Shown here piece by piece: positions 47,795 to 59,508 of a stretch of DNA of 64,000 nt. The stretch comes from Vitis vinifera (taxonomy: Eukaryota > Streptophyta > Magnoliopsida > Vitales > Vitaceae): assembly GCF_030704535.1 (NCBI RefSeq), contig NC_081813.1, positions 10,231,001 to 10,295,000 of the forward strand, read 5' to 3'. Position 1 is the first letter of the stretch; each line of letters begins with the position of its first letter. The notes below the pieces were generated by a model that saw only the letters and a program-made list of their open reading frames with translations, was not told the DNA's origin and did no database searches. A program made the position numbers and the translations under genes.

Positions 47795-48869
47795 ACTTAA
47801 GCTTTGCCAAGTTTGACATTTTCTAAAAACTATATATGCAATAATTTAATTAGAAAAATGTTTCAATTTATCAAAATAAAATATAAACAAATTAATAAAA
47901 TTATTTAACAAGTAAATAATGTCTAAAGATATAATGATATAAGATTTTGCTATATTTTGTTGTTAGTTATAAATATGGTAAACATGCACGAATGTGAAAG
48001 ATAAATTAAAAGCTAATATTTTTCATAGTTTTGGGCTATGATTATTTTCTTGAAGTAAAAAAATGTGCAAATTTGTACATAACTTCAAACTATTAATTAT
48101 TCATTTTGCAAATTTGTACATAATTTCAAGCTATGAACTATTCATTGTGTAAATTTATTCATAGTTTCATGTTATGAACTATTCATAATTCAAATTTGCA
48201 CATAGCTTCAAGCTATGAGTTTTTCATTCTATAACTTTTGGTTATATAATATTGTTTTGTATAACTTCCGGTTATACAGTATAAAAAAGTAATTATGAAT
48301 CATATGCATAGTTTCAAACTATGTATTTGTAATTTTTTAATTTACCCCATGACTTTTGATTACGAGGATTGTATATATATATATTATGATTTTTTGTTAT
48401 GATTTTTTTTTAATAAATTTTTACTAGAAAGAAAAATTACTTTCTAAATAATATTTGCATATGTTTATGCATTCAAATAAGATAAGAAAATCAAAATATA
48501 ATTTTATCACATGTGAATAAAATAAAAAATAAAAGTGTAAGTTTATCACATACCTTTCACGCCATAAGAAAATTTTTATGGTAACAAGTTTATCTTCCAA
48601 AACACTCTTTTATAAGAGTTTTCTTCTATAGAAACTCCTTGTTCTTAAAGAGTTTTCTTTTGCTACGACTCCTCATGCTAATAAGTATAAAAATAACTTA
48701 TTGGACATTAAAATTTTTTTATTGACTACCAAAAGTTTAGATTTCGAACCAACTAAAATAGGCCTGAGCATATTAATTTTGAGTCTCAAGGTAGGTTAGC
48801 TTAACAAAAGGGATTGAGTCTAAAATAGTTTGACCTAAAGAAAATGCAAACAAAAAATAAAAAATAGTT
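47795..48869. other. AT-rich, with a 41-bp tandem repeat
   Basis: Non-coding. Apart from the tandem repeat listed separately, the segment 48545-48700 repeats the words AGAGTTTTCTT and ACTCCT, perhaps part of an LTR of the adjacent copia debris. Confidence 0.4.
48065..48227. repeat. Tandem repeat, 40-41 bp unit, 4 copies
   Basis: Units start at 48065, 48105, 48146 and 48187. Each contains CAAATTTGTACATA-like sequence, TTCAAGCTATGAA and an ending TTCAT. Copies differ at roughly a fifth of positions by eye. The core AGCTTCAAGCT is partly self-complementary. Confidence 0.82.
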
Positions 48870-50110
48870 GGGCCTTAAAAACTTTGGGCTTTCAAATAAG
48901 TCAATTCGAACAACCCAGCTATGAAAATCCATTGAAACCAAGAAGTATAGATTATGGGTCTCAAAAGTTCAAAAAAAATAAAAATAAAAAAAATTCCATT
49001 GTCAAGACTTGAATAGAAACTTAAACCAACTCAAATATGTATTATAAAATTTTTATTAAATATGAATTTGTTTAATTAACCCAAAGTGATTTCATAGGAA
49101 ATAAATTGTATTTTTATTTTTTTATGCTAAAGGCTGTTTTTTTAAACAGATAGGATAAATTATGAGCAAATTCAAACGTGCTTTAAGCATCACAACAAAA
49201 AAATCATCCTGTTTTCGGACTGGGAGGGAAGCTTTTAATTGGGCTTTTAAAAAGCCTTCTAGTTTCCACAATCAATTCAAGCAAGGCCTTAATTATAGAC
49301 TCTGGGCGCCCATTGAAATTGGGTCTTTGTAGTTCAAAGTAAGCCCAATAAATGGAAATGGAATTATAGGGCTCAAAGTAAGGCCCAACAAAGAAAAAGT
49401 TACAACTAAAAAAACTTATTTTCCGTTGCCGGGACTTGAACCCGGGTCTCTCGGGTGAGAGCCGAGTATCCTAACCAACTAGACTACAACGGATTTTGCT
49501 TAGATGGATAGAATAATAAAATATAACAATAAAATTTATATAACAAAGTTTCTCAAGTAAACATAAGACTAAAAAAATTCCAAATCCAAGCATACATATC
49601 ATTTCAATGCACCATAAAACACACCTACTATAAGTATAATTACACTAATTTATAATTAATTTCTTTAGAAATCGCCCCTACGTTCATTATTGAGAAAAAA
49701 TATGAAATTAAATAAAATTAAAATATTAGATTATTGAATTTGGAATGAGCAAAATAAATGTCAATTCCAAACACTCAAAACAAAAACAAATTTATTCACA
49801 ATTTAGGAATGTCCATGAACAAAAAATAGAAAGAAAAAAAAGTGGATAGTTGAGATTGATTTTAAAAAATGACTGTTGAATGTATCTAAACATAAAATAC
49901 AAAGAAATAATATAAATTAAGGTTGTAGGCACTTGTATTGGGGAGGATGTATGGGAGAAGAAACGAGGGAGAATATGAAGTCGGACTTGATTTCATATTA
50001 TAAAAATGATAATGGTGGTGTAGGCAATAAACTTGCAAATCTAAAAACAAACACTCCAATTTCCACACCTACTTTTTCTTCTTGTTCTCTTTTATTTTCT
50101 ACACCTTGAA
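48870..50110. repeat. Segmental duplication, copy C (contains tRNA-Glu)
   Basis: Counterpart of 32400-33545 in the same orientation, with the same order of landmarks around an identical tRNA. A decayed stretch at about 48991-49012 (TCCATTGTCAAGACTTGAA) resembles the first bases of the same tRNA block, suggesting a third, degraded tandem unit just left of it. Confidence 0.68.
49422..49493 (-). tRNA. tRNA-Glu (anticodon CTC), second copy
   Basis: Base-for-base identical to 32816-32887 over all 72 positions, with the same A box, B box and CTC anticodon. Flanks are similar but diverged, so the gene was copied with its surroundings. On the minus strand it is followed by AAAATAAG, not a clean T run (Pol III terminators are T tracts); a TTTTTTT-like terminator (minus strand) near 49408-49413 is the closest candidate. 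Confidence 0.96.
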
Positions 50111-50199
50111 ATAAGTTTTAATGACAACAAAATCTAAAGCCTTCTGATCTTTCAGAATACCTAATGAAATAAAAACTTATGGTTTTATAATCCAATTTC

Positions 50200-51287
50200 T
50201 TTATTTTTTTGGTTAAATTTTTTGCTTCAATTGGACATTCCTATACAGATATATAAATAATTTAAAGTTGGTTTCATGCCTGCCCATAACTCATAAGGAG
50301 CTTTGGATACAACCTTATTAAGAACACGATTGAGAATGTGAACAACAGTTTTCAATGCTTCACCCACAAAAATTCAAGCAAGATCAAGTTACTTATCATA
50401 CTTCTCACCATGTCAATTACAGTACAATTGCATTGCTTTGTTACACCATTTTTGCTCTGGTTCTCCAAGCATTGTGTAGTTTGCAATGATACCATGATTT
50501 CATTAAAAGTAAGGCAAAAGCACTAGGATATTGATTTGATTCGATGAACCTATCGTAATATTCACCACCTTTATCAGATCTTACATTTTAAATTCATCGA
50601 TTGAGTTGATTTTCAACCTCAACTTTATAAATCTTGAAAACATCTAATGCTTTAAATTTTTCACTAATAAGATACACATAAGAATACCTTGAAAAGCATC
50701 AATAAAACTAATAAAATACTTATGTTCACTGATAGTTGGAATTGGATAAGGTCCTCAAATGTCAATATGAAAACATTCTAACAAATCAATAACCTTTAAG
50801 GCACCTTTTTTCTTAACCTTAGTGTATTTTCCCTTCATGCATTCAACACAACCATTAAAATTAGAAAAATCAAGTGAAGTTAAAATTTCATCTTTAATAA
50901 GACATTTCATCCTTTCTCTTGAAATGTTATCCAAACGCTTATGCCACAATATGTATGAATTTCCATTCACTCGATTTAATTTTTTAGAGAATTCATGCAC
51001 GTAATAAGATAAAAGAGACTATGAATATTTGTAATCTAAATTCAATGAATAGGGATTACCACGTAAAGCATCAAAGTTATCTAAACAAGAATTATCGAAC
51101 AAGGAAACTTCATTATTTATAAACTTTTATTCATAACTATAAGAATCAAGTCTTGGAATTGAAATTAGGTTTCTAGTAAAAACAGGAACATAAACTATAT
51201 CTACCAAATCCATAATGAAACCAGTATCCAAAATTAAATGAAGAATGCCACGAACCTCAATTTTCACTTCTGTTCCATCTCCCAAAA
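50200..51287 (-). pseudogene. Copia GAG-pre-integrase/integrase remnant
   Basis: The minus strand carries ENIILGDGTEVKIEVRGILH (near 51230-51290), then NGNSYILWHKRLDNISRERM (about 50890-50965) and GCVECMKGKYTKVKKKGA: the protease-downstream and GAG-pre-integrase segments (H...C-x-x-C) of a copia polyprotein. Integrase-like text with stops follows down to about 50200. It is cut on its upstream side by repeat R1 copy 3 at 51288. Confidence 0.72.
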
Positions 51288-52434
51288 TAATGTTTTCAGA
51301 ACCAAACTGATTATTGAATTAGAAAAGTTATCGGTTCACGATTCACTAGTCGAACCAATGGTTCAACCACGGTTGAATCAATGATGTCATAAATATATAA
51401 TTTGTATATTATTAAAATTAAAAATAATTTCAAAAAATAAAAATGCCAATTCTAAGTAATGCAATGTATTCAAAAATTTATTTAAAATCATAATGTGTTC
51501 ATTCATATAAATTAAAATTATAAATTTTAAAAATCATAAAATTAAAAAAATTACAATTGTAAAATTAAAATAAATAATAATGAAAATAAGCTAATAAAAT
51601 AAAAAATATAAAAAAATTGAAAATGTGAGTGAAAGACTCATAATCTTGTGTTTTTGTATTTAAATATTATTTCTTTGTATTTTTATTCTATAGTTCATAT
51701 TTAGCCACACATATGAAATGCTAAGATTGAAATATTCATATATTATTGAATCACTAATTCACTATCTTAATTTTTTTTAATTTAACTATGATACTAAAAA
51801 GATAACTTTCTCTATCACATATCTCCATTTCAACCAATGATAAACTTATATGTATATAATTGGTATTTTTAATCATTAATAGACTTATCTATCTATCTAT
51901 CTATCTATCTATATATATATATATATATATATATTCAAAGATCTAGATTTCTTTGACTCAATTAAGACTTTGACATTTCTATATTAAAACTTTAAAAGTT
52001 TCAAAAGTCTACTAAGTTATGGCTTATGGAAAGTTTCAATGTTACATCTTATGGTTGGGATGATGTCGTTGTCAGGATGACGTTGTCATTGGGATGGTGT
52101 TGTCGCTAGGTCAACAACATTGCGGGACTAGAGCTGGAGGGGAGTGATAGTGGTGCAAAGTAGCAAATGTCTAGGTAGAAGGGAAGGGGTGGGTTAAGGG
52201 ACAAAACGATGTTGTTTCAATGCAAAATGCATCAAAACGACGTCGTTTTGAAAGAGAAAAAAAAAGTATTTTGAATTGTTCAGTTAATCCAAAACTAGTT
52301 GGGTCAATCGGTTCACTAGTTCGACCATTGATTCCGATGGTTCAAGGCCGATTTAAAGGTTGGCCAACTCAAAAGTGTGAATTGGACCAAAATGGTGGTT
52401 GACTAATAGTCCGACTCGATTTTTAAAACCATAG
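51288..52434 (-). repeat. Dispersed repeat family R1, copy 3 (longest)
   Basis: The left end, AATGTTTTCAGAACC, and the following words (GGTTCACGATTCACTAGTCG, CACGGTTGAA) match, in inverted orientation, the ends of copies 1 and 2. The right end reads, from the other strand, CTATGGTTTTAAAAATCGAG, a partial inverted match to the left end. It has GTCGAACC words near both ends. It interrupts a copia remnant. No target duplication was found. Confidence 0.6.
51887..51934. repeat. (CTAT)n(AT)n microsatellite
   Basis: About six CTAT/ATCT units pass directly into about twelve AT units. Confidence 0.9.
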
Positions 52435-53815
52435 TTTTATATGATTTGAAGTCCATTTGTTTAGTTAAAAATTTTAAAGAAATAATATTATATATAGAAA
52501 AGAAATTTATATAATCACAAAGAAATTTATATAATCATTTTAGATTAATTTTGGTAAACGAAAAGTTACTATTAATTGGTAAAATTTTTAAATCTTAAAT
52601 CAATTTAAAAAGTTATTGAACTCGTTGACGAACCCAAGTCAACACAAGACATAGAGCTCTTTTATCTAATGAAAAAATTTAAGAAAATTAGTAAATTCAT
52701 TGAATGAGTTGTAAGTTTTTGCTCAACAATTGGAATAGTTGGGTAATACCTGCTTAAATATGGGCTAATGCATACATATATAAAAATAATATAATACATA
52801 ATTACATTAGATTCTCATACCCAAATTTGGACAGATTTCAAACCCAATAATAATAATGATGATGATGATATACCTGCCAACTCATATATTTTAGTAGTTG
52901 GAGTGGATGACGTGGTGATGACATGTCACTGATATCACATCAGATAAGCAGCCAAACAATCTTGCACTTCCTCGAATTGAATATCAATACCCATAAAATA
53001 ATAGATCTTGTCTCCTACATAGCACATTTCACAAGTCTTACGTTTTCGATGGTCTTCCTTTATCCATTACTTTCTTCTGCTTTATCAATTTCAAGGTATC
53101 AATAAATAAAGTGGTTGAAAAATAAGACAATTTTTTACCTTTTTTTTTTTTTTTTTTTTTAAGTTAGAGATATTAAAATGTATTGAATCTTATGAAAATT
53201 TATCAAGCCTCTGTCTTATTTGATATAAAGAGAGTAATTAATTTTTTTTTTTTTGTAAAATCTTAAATTTTTTAAGAATAATTGATACCCTTCTTTTTAC
53301 TTTTTTTTCCCTTCTTTTCCTTCTTCGGTTCTTCCAATCCAACTAATATTTAGTTATTAAAATAAAAATGAACCAAATTTCTCTTGGTTTCAAAAGGTAA
53401 AAATATTTTTTTACCATTTTTTTTTTATAGAATTTGATTTAAATTATTTATTTTTAGAAAAGTCAATATTTATAGATTTTGTATTCTGATAAATTATTTT
53501 TTGTTTTTTAAACCATCATTGTCTTTTAAGATATCTCTCCGAGAGTTCTTGCTATTTTAATGGTAATCAAAATCATATCCTCGTGTCTAAACAGTAATGA
53601 TATTTTAATTGAGTCTAAACTGTGCACCCAGTCGTTTCTAGGAAGACGCCCCTTGATGAAAGGACGGCGTTTATACTTTATAATTGATATATTTTACTTA
53701 AAGTGGAATCGTTCATTCTTAATCCATTTCTGGAATGTCAATGGAAGTTTCCACTCCAGACCACTGGTCAAATTCTGACACCAAACGACAAATCCACTCC
53801 ACTCTCCGCTTATCC
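52435..53815. other. Intergenic, upstream of the kelch gene
   Basis: AT-rich with a T tract at 53140-53160 and short GAT repeats near 52857-52869. The proximal 250 bases are richer in C and likely hold promoter elements, but I could not assign binding sites. Confidence 0.45.
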
Positions 53816-53823
53816 TATATAAA
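53816..53823 (+). promoter_or_regulatory. TATA box of the F-box/kelch gene
   Basis: TATATAAA lies 75 bases upstream of the ATG. A pyrimidine tract (CT repeats, 53855-53870), a common feature of plant core promoters, lies between it and the start codon, so transcription probably starts near 53848-53856. Confidence 0.75.
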
Positions 53824-53897
53824 CACCATCCCCAAACCCCTCTTCACACTATTTTCTCTCTCTCTCTCTTCTTTCTTCAAGTTTACTTCACAAATAC

Positions 53898-54944
53898 ATG
53901 GAGCAGTTGATTCCAGGTCTCCCAGACGACATCGCCCTTGAATGTCTGATTCGTCTCCCATACAACCACCTCTCCACCGCTTCATTGGTCTGCCCTCCCT
54001 GGAAGCTCCATCTTCGACACCCCGATTTTCTCCGCCACCGCAAAGCTGCTGGTTTCACTACCAACATCATCGTAATGGCCCAATCCCCACCGCAAACCAA
54101 CACCGGAAAGGCCATTCCTCCGGCGGATTCTTACGGGCTCACGCTTTATGAACCAGATTCTGGGAGTTGGTCCGAGTTGCCGCCGCTTCCCGGGATGAAC
54201 CGTGGGTTGCCCATGCATTGCGGGCTGGTCGGAGTAGGGTTGGATCTGGTGGTGATTGGCGGTTACGATCCTGAGACATGGGAGTCGTCCAATGCGGTGT
54301 TTGTTTACAATGTTGTTTCGGCCACGTGGAGGCGTGGCGCCGATATCCCAGGTGTACGACGATCGTTCTTTGGCTGTTCTTCGGATTCGGATCGGATGGT
54401 TCTGGTTGCAGGTGGGCACGATGATGACAAGAATGCACTGAGGTCTGCGCTGGCATATGACGTGGCAGAAGACGACTGGCTCCCAGTACCTGACATGTCA
54501 ATGGAGCGTGACGAGTGCAAAGTGGTGTTCCAGCGTGGAAAGTTCCACGTCATCGGGGGATACCAGACAGAGACACAGGGTCGATTCCAGAGAAGCGCTG
54601 AAGCCTTTGATGTTGCCAGCTGGCAGTGGGACCCTGTAAACGAGGATCTTTTGGAGACGACCACGCATCCAAGGACATGCGTGGTTGGAGACGATGGGAA
54701 GATGTACATGTGCCGAGGACGTGACTTGGTGGAGAAACAGGGCGCCACGTGGCAACCAATAGCCAAGCTTCCAGCTGAGCTGTGCAGCGGATTTTACTTG
54801 ACAATATGGCGTGGCAAGTTGTTGCTAAGTGGTACACCCCAGAAAGCATATACATTGGATATAGGATCACGCACATGGACAGAGCTGGTGGTGCCCGCAA
54901 AATATTGCGGCCTTGTTCAATCTAGTTGTTGCTTAGAGATATAG
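53898..54944 (+). CDS. F-box/kelch-repeat protein, KMD/KFB type
   Basis: Intronless, 348 residues, close to the 350-380 usual for this family. Residues about 3-50 form an F-box (LIPGLPDDIALECLIRLPY, then SLVCPPWK), which binds SKP1/ASK in an SCF ubiquitin ligase. Three kelch-like repeats follow with double glycines at 121-122 (VVIGGYD), 172-173 (VAGGHDDD) and 220-221 (VIGGYQT), each with the later Y-D/N and W residues. A weaker fourth blade (about 265-330: MYMCRG, W, LLLSG, W) completes the propeller. The phrase MERDECKVVF and the overall layout match Arabidopsis At1g80440/At1g15670/At3g59940/At2g44130 (KISS ME DEADLY/KFB), which mark type-B response regulators and phenylalanine ammonia-lyase for degradation. 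Which member is orthologous cannot be told. The coding region is far more GC-rich than its surroundings. The start is the only reasonable one: F-box begins within five residues. Confidence 0.95.
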   Translation: MEQLIPGLPDDIALECLIRLPYNHLSTASLVCPPWKLHLRHPDFLRHRKAAGFTTNIIVMAQSPPQTNTGKAIPPADSYGLTLYEPDSGSWSELPPLPGMNRGLPMHCGLVGVGLDLVVIGGYDPETWESSNAVFVYNVVSATWRRGADIPGVRRSFFGCSSDSDRMVLVAGGHDDDKNALRSALAYDVAEDDWLPVPDMSMERDECKVVFQRGKFHVIGGYQTETQGRFQRSAEAFDVASWQWDPVNEDLLETTTHPRTCVVGDDGKMYMCRGRDLVEKQGATWQPIAKLPAELCSGFYLTIWRGKLLLSGTPQKAYTLDIGSRTWTELVVPAKYCGLVQSSCCLEI

Positions 54945-55248
54945 CTTTTGAATGGTGTTTCGCTTGTACATGACACATGTTTTTCCTTTTTTTTTTCCTT
55001 TTTCTTTCATTTTTTATTCCTTACTACTTGACACAAGTAAAATTTATTCAATTTTGTTGTTAAGGCATGCTATACCTTGTTTGGCGACTCTAAGATTGAA
55101 ACATATTTCTAATTTCAATTCATTCATATTTTATATAAAAATTATTACTTTTTATGTAGAAGTTTTTTATTTCTAAAAACACAAAATAGAAAATGTGGTC
55201 AAAAGAAGCCTAAGAGAAATATTTATGAAAAATCAATCTTTGGTTTAA
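54945..55248. other. 3' flank of the kelch gene
   Basis: Likely 3' UTR then T-rich spacer; no exact AATAAA on the plus strand was seen. Nothing else is recognisable. Confidence 0.45.
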
Positions 55249-55881
55249 AAAGTTCCATTTTTCAATGTAGTTTTCCAAACTTTTGAAAATATATGGAATA
55301 ATAAGTGTGAAAATATATAAAACAAATAGAAAATTAAACCACAAATAAGGTTGATTGGGACTACAATTTAACTCTATATCCTTAAGATGAATTTTTCTTG
55401 GTTAGTTGCTTATAATTTATTAGCAATCATCTCTTATGATATAACGATCATTTTCTTGTGATAATAACACTTTATATTATGAAAACAATTAATCAAATAA
55501 TATTTTATATTTTCTACAAAAACGACTTAGATGTTATGAAACTGCACACTTGCAACCACACTTTATTTAGAATAGAATTCTACGTGTAGGAATGACTTGA
55601 AATGGAACGCTACATTTGTTGGAAGGATAACACACTTGGGAATTAAGAGAGATAAATGTTATAATAAAGTGAAATTCCACAAAAGGGGGCCTATCTATAA
55701 TTATAGATGGTGGCTATTGGAGGGGTTGTAGACACTACACACCTAGTTGGAAAGGTTGTGTATTTAAGATATCAAACAAAATTTTTGAGAAAGAACATGT
55801 CTTTTATAAATAAAGGTGTCTTAACATATTGAACTAAAATTTTCGTTCACTTATAAATTTTCTTAAAATCATTTCCCAACA
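55249..55881 (-). repeat. 3' LTR of the 55-59.5 kb copia
   Basis: About 633 bases, aligned by eye with 58840-59508. The boundary at 55881 is set by the minus-strand TGTTGGGAAATG start beside the purine tract. Confidence 0.65.
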
Positions 55882-56449
55882 ATCCCCCACATGAATGAAA
55901 ATTGACTTGATATATGCAAATGACATACTAATAATTAAAAGAGTATTGTTTGGAAAGAAGTTGTATTAGGATAGATAACTTGTGGCTTTGAACCTTTCTT
56001 ATTGAAATATTATCGAATTTACAAGTTAATCAGTCAACACGATAGCTTGAAGTATCCAACTTTTTATGTAAACTAAGATAATAGTATTCACACAACTCCT
56101 TTGTGGACATCATTGATTCTCATGGTTGTGTAACTTTGACCCTAAATGGCTCCTAGTCTTGATGAGTGTTCTAGAGAATTTAAGCCTAAAAAATAATCTC
56201 ATAGAAGTGACTCTATTTCATACTCATATAGGTGGTTCCTATTAAGTGTATCATGTCATCATATTTCACTTAGTTTTTCAAGCTATAGGATTCGTCAATA
56301 GGAAAGCTTAAGCTAGTTCATGTTGTAGATAATACTATTTTATCATAGGAATACGTAGGAAAGATTATCTCTATTATTTTCCTTATTCATTCATAATTTA
56401 GTTGTCCCTTTGAACTTAGATCTTGGGATCTCATGTCAACTAGGTTAGG

Positions 56450-56960
56450 TTACCAATATGAAAACTTTTTAGTCATAGGCTTTAATCCCATTTCCCTTGA
56501 GGAGCAGTTAACTTGATCTCTTAATACACATTTAGTAAGTAGATCTATAAGGCTATCCTTTAATTTAATATAATCAATGAAATTTATTCCATTTGAACGT
56601 AGTTGCCTCACAGTATTTATCTTCAACATATTTGTCGAGATTTACCATTTTATATATGATTTTTTGCCCTCTCAATAGTTGATTGATACAATATATGCTT
56701 ATTCTAGGCACAAGTTTTTTTTATCAGTATGCATGATATGCCTTGGAAATTCTCTACTTTCTCTAATGATATAAATTTATATCTCATGGTGGATATAATA
56801 ATTCGCCTTTGTTTTAAGTGCTTCCATGATATGGACCCTCCTCTCATCATAAATACAAAACCACTAATGGATTTGGTTTCCTTTCTATTGGATACCTAAT
56901 TTACATTGCTAAACTCCTTTAAGGTTAATTAGAACCAACTATTTTAGTTGAGTACCCCCA
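56450..56960 (-). pseudogene. Copia RNase H remnant
   Basis: Minus-strand text: RYPIERKPNPLVVLYLMRGG and SISWKHLKQRR near 56800-56920, then RQLRSNGINFIDYIKLKDSL and KCVLRDQVNCSSREMGLKP near 56500-56610. These correspond to the RNase H domain and C-terminus of plant copia polyproteins. Stops interrupt it. Confidence 0.7.
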
Positions 56961-57269
56961 TACTTTCAACTATTTATAATGGGGTCTCTATTCTTTCCAT
57001 AACTCATATGAAGCTACATCTATTTCTAAGAAGGTTAAAAAAATTTCAATTGTAGTTCTAATTTGGAAAAATTCAATTAGCACTATCTTTTCTACATATG
57101 TTCCTTGTAGGGTTAATTATAGCTCTTGGACTTCATTTATGACTATTTTGGAACTTATCATTTTGAAGTCATAATCTTTGCCAATTATGAAAATTTTCAA
57201 GCTAGAATCCTCTATATTATACTTTTTCCTTGAGGACTCTCATAGTTCCTTTGCATTATTTATTGAACT

Positions 57270-57302
<33 letters not shown>

Positions 57303-57303
<1 letters not shown>

Positions 57304-58562
57304 GTGAAACCAAGGTTTGGTTAATCTTGATTTTGATGATAACCAAACAAGGTTTAGAACTAATGATCATATTTCAAGTGTGATTAGGCAAGACGACTTC
57401 CAAAGTGGCAATTCAAAGACAAATCAAGCCAAGGAGAAATCATGAAGAAGAAGACCACCTCAAAGAGAAGAGTTTTTCAAGACCAAAGCTTCTTAAGATC
57501 TCTTTGTAAGGTTGTTGATGCACTAGGACTTTCATGCATTTCATTCTTTATTTATGCACCAAAATCATCCAAGAGTAATATTGTTTTAAATATCTTAAGA
57601 ATTGGATGATTTCATGTTTTCAACTAAAACCTTGTGTTAAATGATTTTCAAACTTGTGTTAAAAGGATTTAAGTTGAAAAAGGTTGAGTGTTGAGCCAAA
57701 AAAATGGCTCAACCGATTTAACCGGTCGATCGGTTGTGCTCGTCCGGTCGAGGACCGGTTGAGGGAGGCCAAAAAGTTTCTCTTTCTCCTAGTGGCCTTC
57801 TCTTCCCGATTAAGGTTGAACCTCAACCGGTTGAGGTCCGGTTGAGGCCCAATGGTCACTTTTCCTAACGGCTAGTCAACCGGCCGACCCCTAACTCGAC
57901 CGGTCGAACCCCCAACGGCTAGTATGACTTTTTTCTTCTATTAAAAGGCTCCAAACTTCATTGTTTCACAAGCTAAACCTTCCTAAATATTTCTTGATTA
58001 TATTTGAGCATTTGAAGAGTATTTTTGAGTGTACCATTATTCCAAAACTTGCATATCTTTAGTGCACCATTCAATCCTAATTTCTCTTGTATCATTTGAG
58101 CTTAAAGTTCTTGTGCTAGGATTTTTGAGAGATCATTTTATTTGCAAATCTTTGAGAGGAATTTTCTCAAGTGAGGGGTATCACTTGAGAGGTTGTTCAA
58201 GAGTGGGATAACTCTTGAGAAGTGTAAAGGGTGCTTGGAGCCAAAAGTCCAAGAGGATGAATTGGAACCATAATCCAATTGTAAAGAGATTGGAAGCTTG
58301 GTTGAAGCTTCAAGATAGTGGAACCCTCATTCGGTTAGGAGGTTGAGGAGAGTGGATGTAGGCAACGAAGTGCCGAACCACTATAAATTCTCGTGTTTGC
58401 ACTCTCTCTTTCCTAACTCTTTTAAATTATATGCAATTGTGTTTATTTTGTTTATTATATATTTGCATAGTTTAAATTTGTGAAAAAGAGACCATCACCC
58501 TATTTACCCCCCCTCCCTCTAGGGTGATTACCATAGTTTGGATTAGCCTCAAATTCCGAACA
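57303..58562 (+). mobile_element. Solo LTR, 1260 bp, same family as 61183
   Basis: Begins TGTGAAACCAAGG and ends CCGAACA, flanked by ATATA at 57298-57302 and 58563-58567 (a fitting 5-bp duplication, though it lies in an AT repeat and is weak evidence alone). It aligns along its length with the 5' LTR at 61183-62558. It contains clustered ACCGGTCGA/CAACCGG words (57715-57915). It has no internal genes. Confidence 0.85.
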
Positions 58563-58839
58563 ATATATATATATGTTATCCAAACCATTGAAGATGTAGT
58601 TTTTACACAGGAAATCAAAATGATTCCTAGCTTCCATAGCCACTTTTACTTGTGCATTACCTTCACCCTTGTTTGAAACAAGGCATTCTTATACCAGACT
58701 TGAGTAAGATTTAGAGTTGTAAGTAGAACAACATTTTTTGTTGTTATCTCTTGAAGTCCATTTCAATGAACTTTTCTAATTTCTCACCGTAGGCAACATG
58801 TTATAATTATCAAACAATACAATTTTATCTTAAGATTGT

Positions 58840-59508
58840 TATTTTCCAAACTATTGAAAATATATAGACTAATAGGTAGGTGTGTTAATATGTAAAGCAA
58901 ATAGAAACTCAAAGTCACAAATATGGTTGATAGAGGTTAGAGTTTAATTCCATGTCCTTAAAACAAATTTGTCATGTTTAGGTGCTTATAGTTTAGTAGC
59001 AATCATTTGCACATATACATCAATTATTTTCTTATGATATTTGTGCTTCAAATCATATAAGAAACAACAAACTTCAAATCACACAAGAAACAAAAAATCA
59101 AATAATGTTTTGTATTCTTTGCCAAAACTTGGATGTTATGAAATTATACACTTGCATCTCACACTTGACTTAGAGCATAAATCCATACTTGAGAATGACT
59201 TGAAATAGAATACCACACTTGTTGGAAGGATACCATATATTGGAATTGGGAGAGAGATAATGATAGAATAAATTGAAATTCCTTAGAGGAGGGCCTTTAT
59301 TTATAGTTGTAGGTGGTGGCGATTGAAGGGGTTGTGTCTTTAAAATAGTAGACACATCTATTGAAAAGGTTGTGTCTTTAGGAAACCAAACACATCTTTC
59401 AAGAAAGAATGTCTTTTTCTTCAAAAAAAAAAAAAAAAAAAAAAAATCTTAATATTTGAACTAAAATTTTCATTCACCTATAAAGTTTCTTAAAACCATT
59501 TTCCAACA
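58840..59508 (-). repeat. 5' LTR of the 55-59.5 kb copia
   Basis: Partner of 55249-55881. An A tract of about 22 lies at 59424-59446, absent from the other LTR. No clear primer site follows at the inner edge. Confidence 0.6.

Larger units (their letters stand above)
55249..59508 (-). mobile_element. Copia element with solo LTR nested inside
   Basis: Two direct LTR copies, about 55249-55881 and 58840-59508, share long blocks: AATGACTTGAAAT, TTGTTGGAAGGATA, GAACTAAAATTTTC and the terminus whose minus-strand reading is TGTTGG(G/A)AAATG. Next to the left LTR a minus-strand purine tract (ATGTGGGGGAT, 55882-55892) marks it as the 3' LTR. RNase H text lies at about 56480-56860. Gag-like text lies near 58570-58660. 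Between them most of pol is missing. A solo LTR (57303-58562) of another family sits in the interior. Outer-left limits are approximate; a possible TTTAA target duplication (55244-55248 and 59509-59513) is only suggestive. Confidence 0.7.

Noticed and set aside
53982..54766. Several antisense and out-of-frame reading frames up to 153 codons
   Set aside because: They are shadows of the GC-rich F-box/kelch coding sequence.
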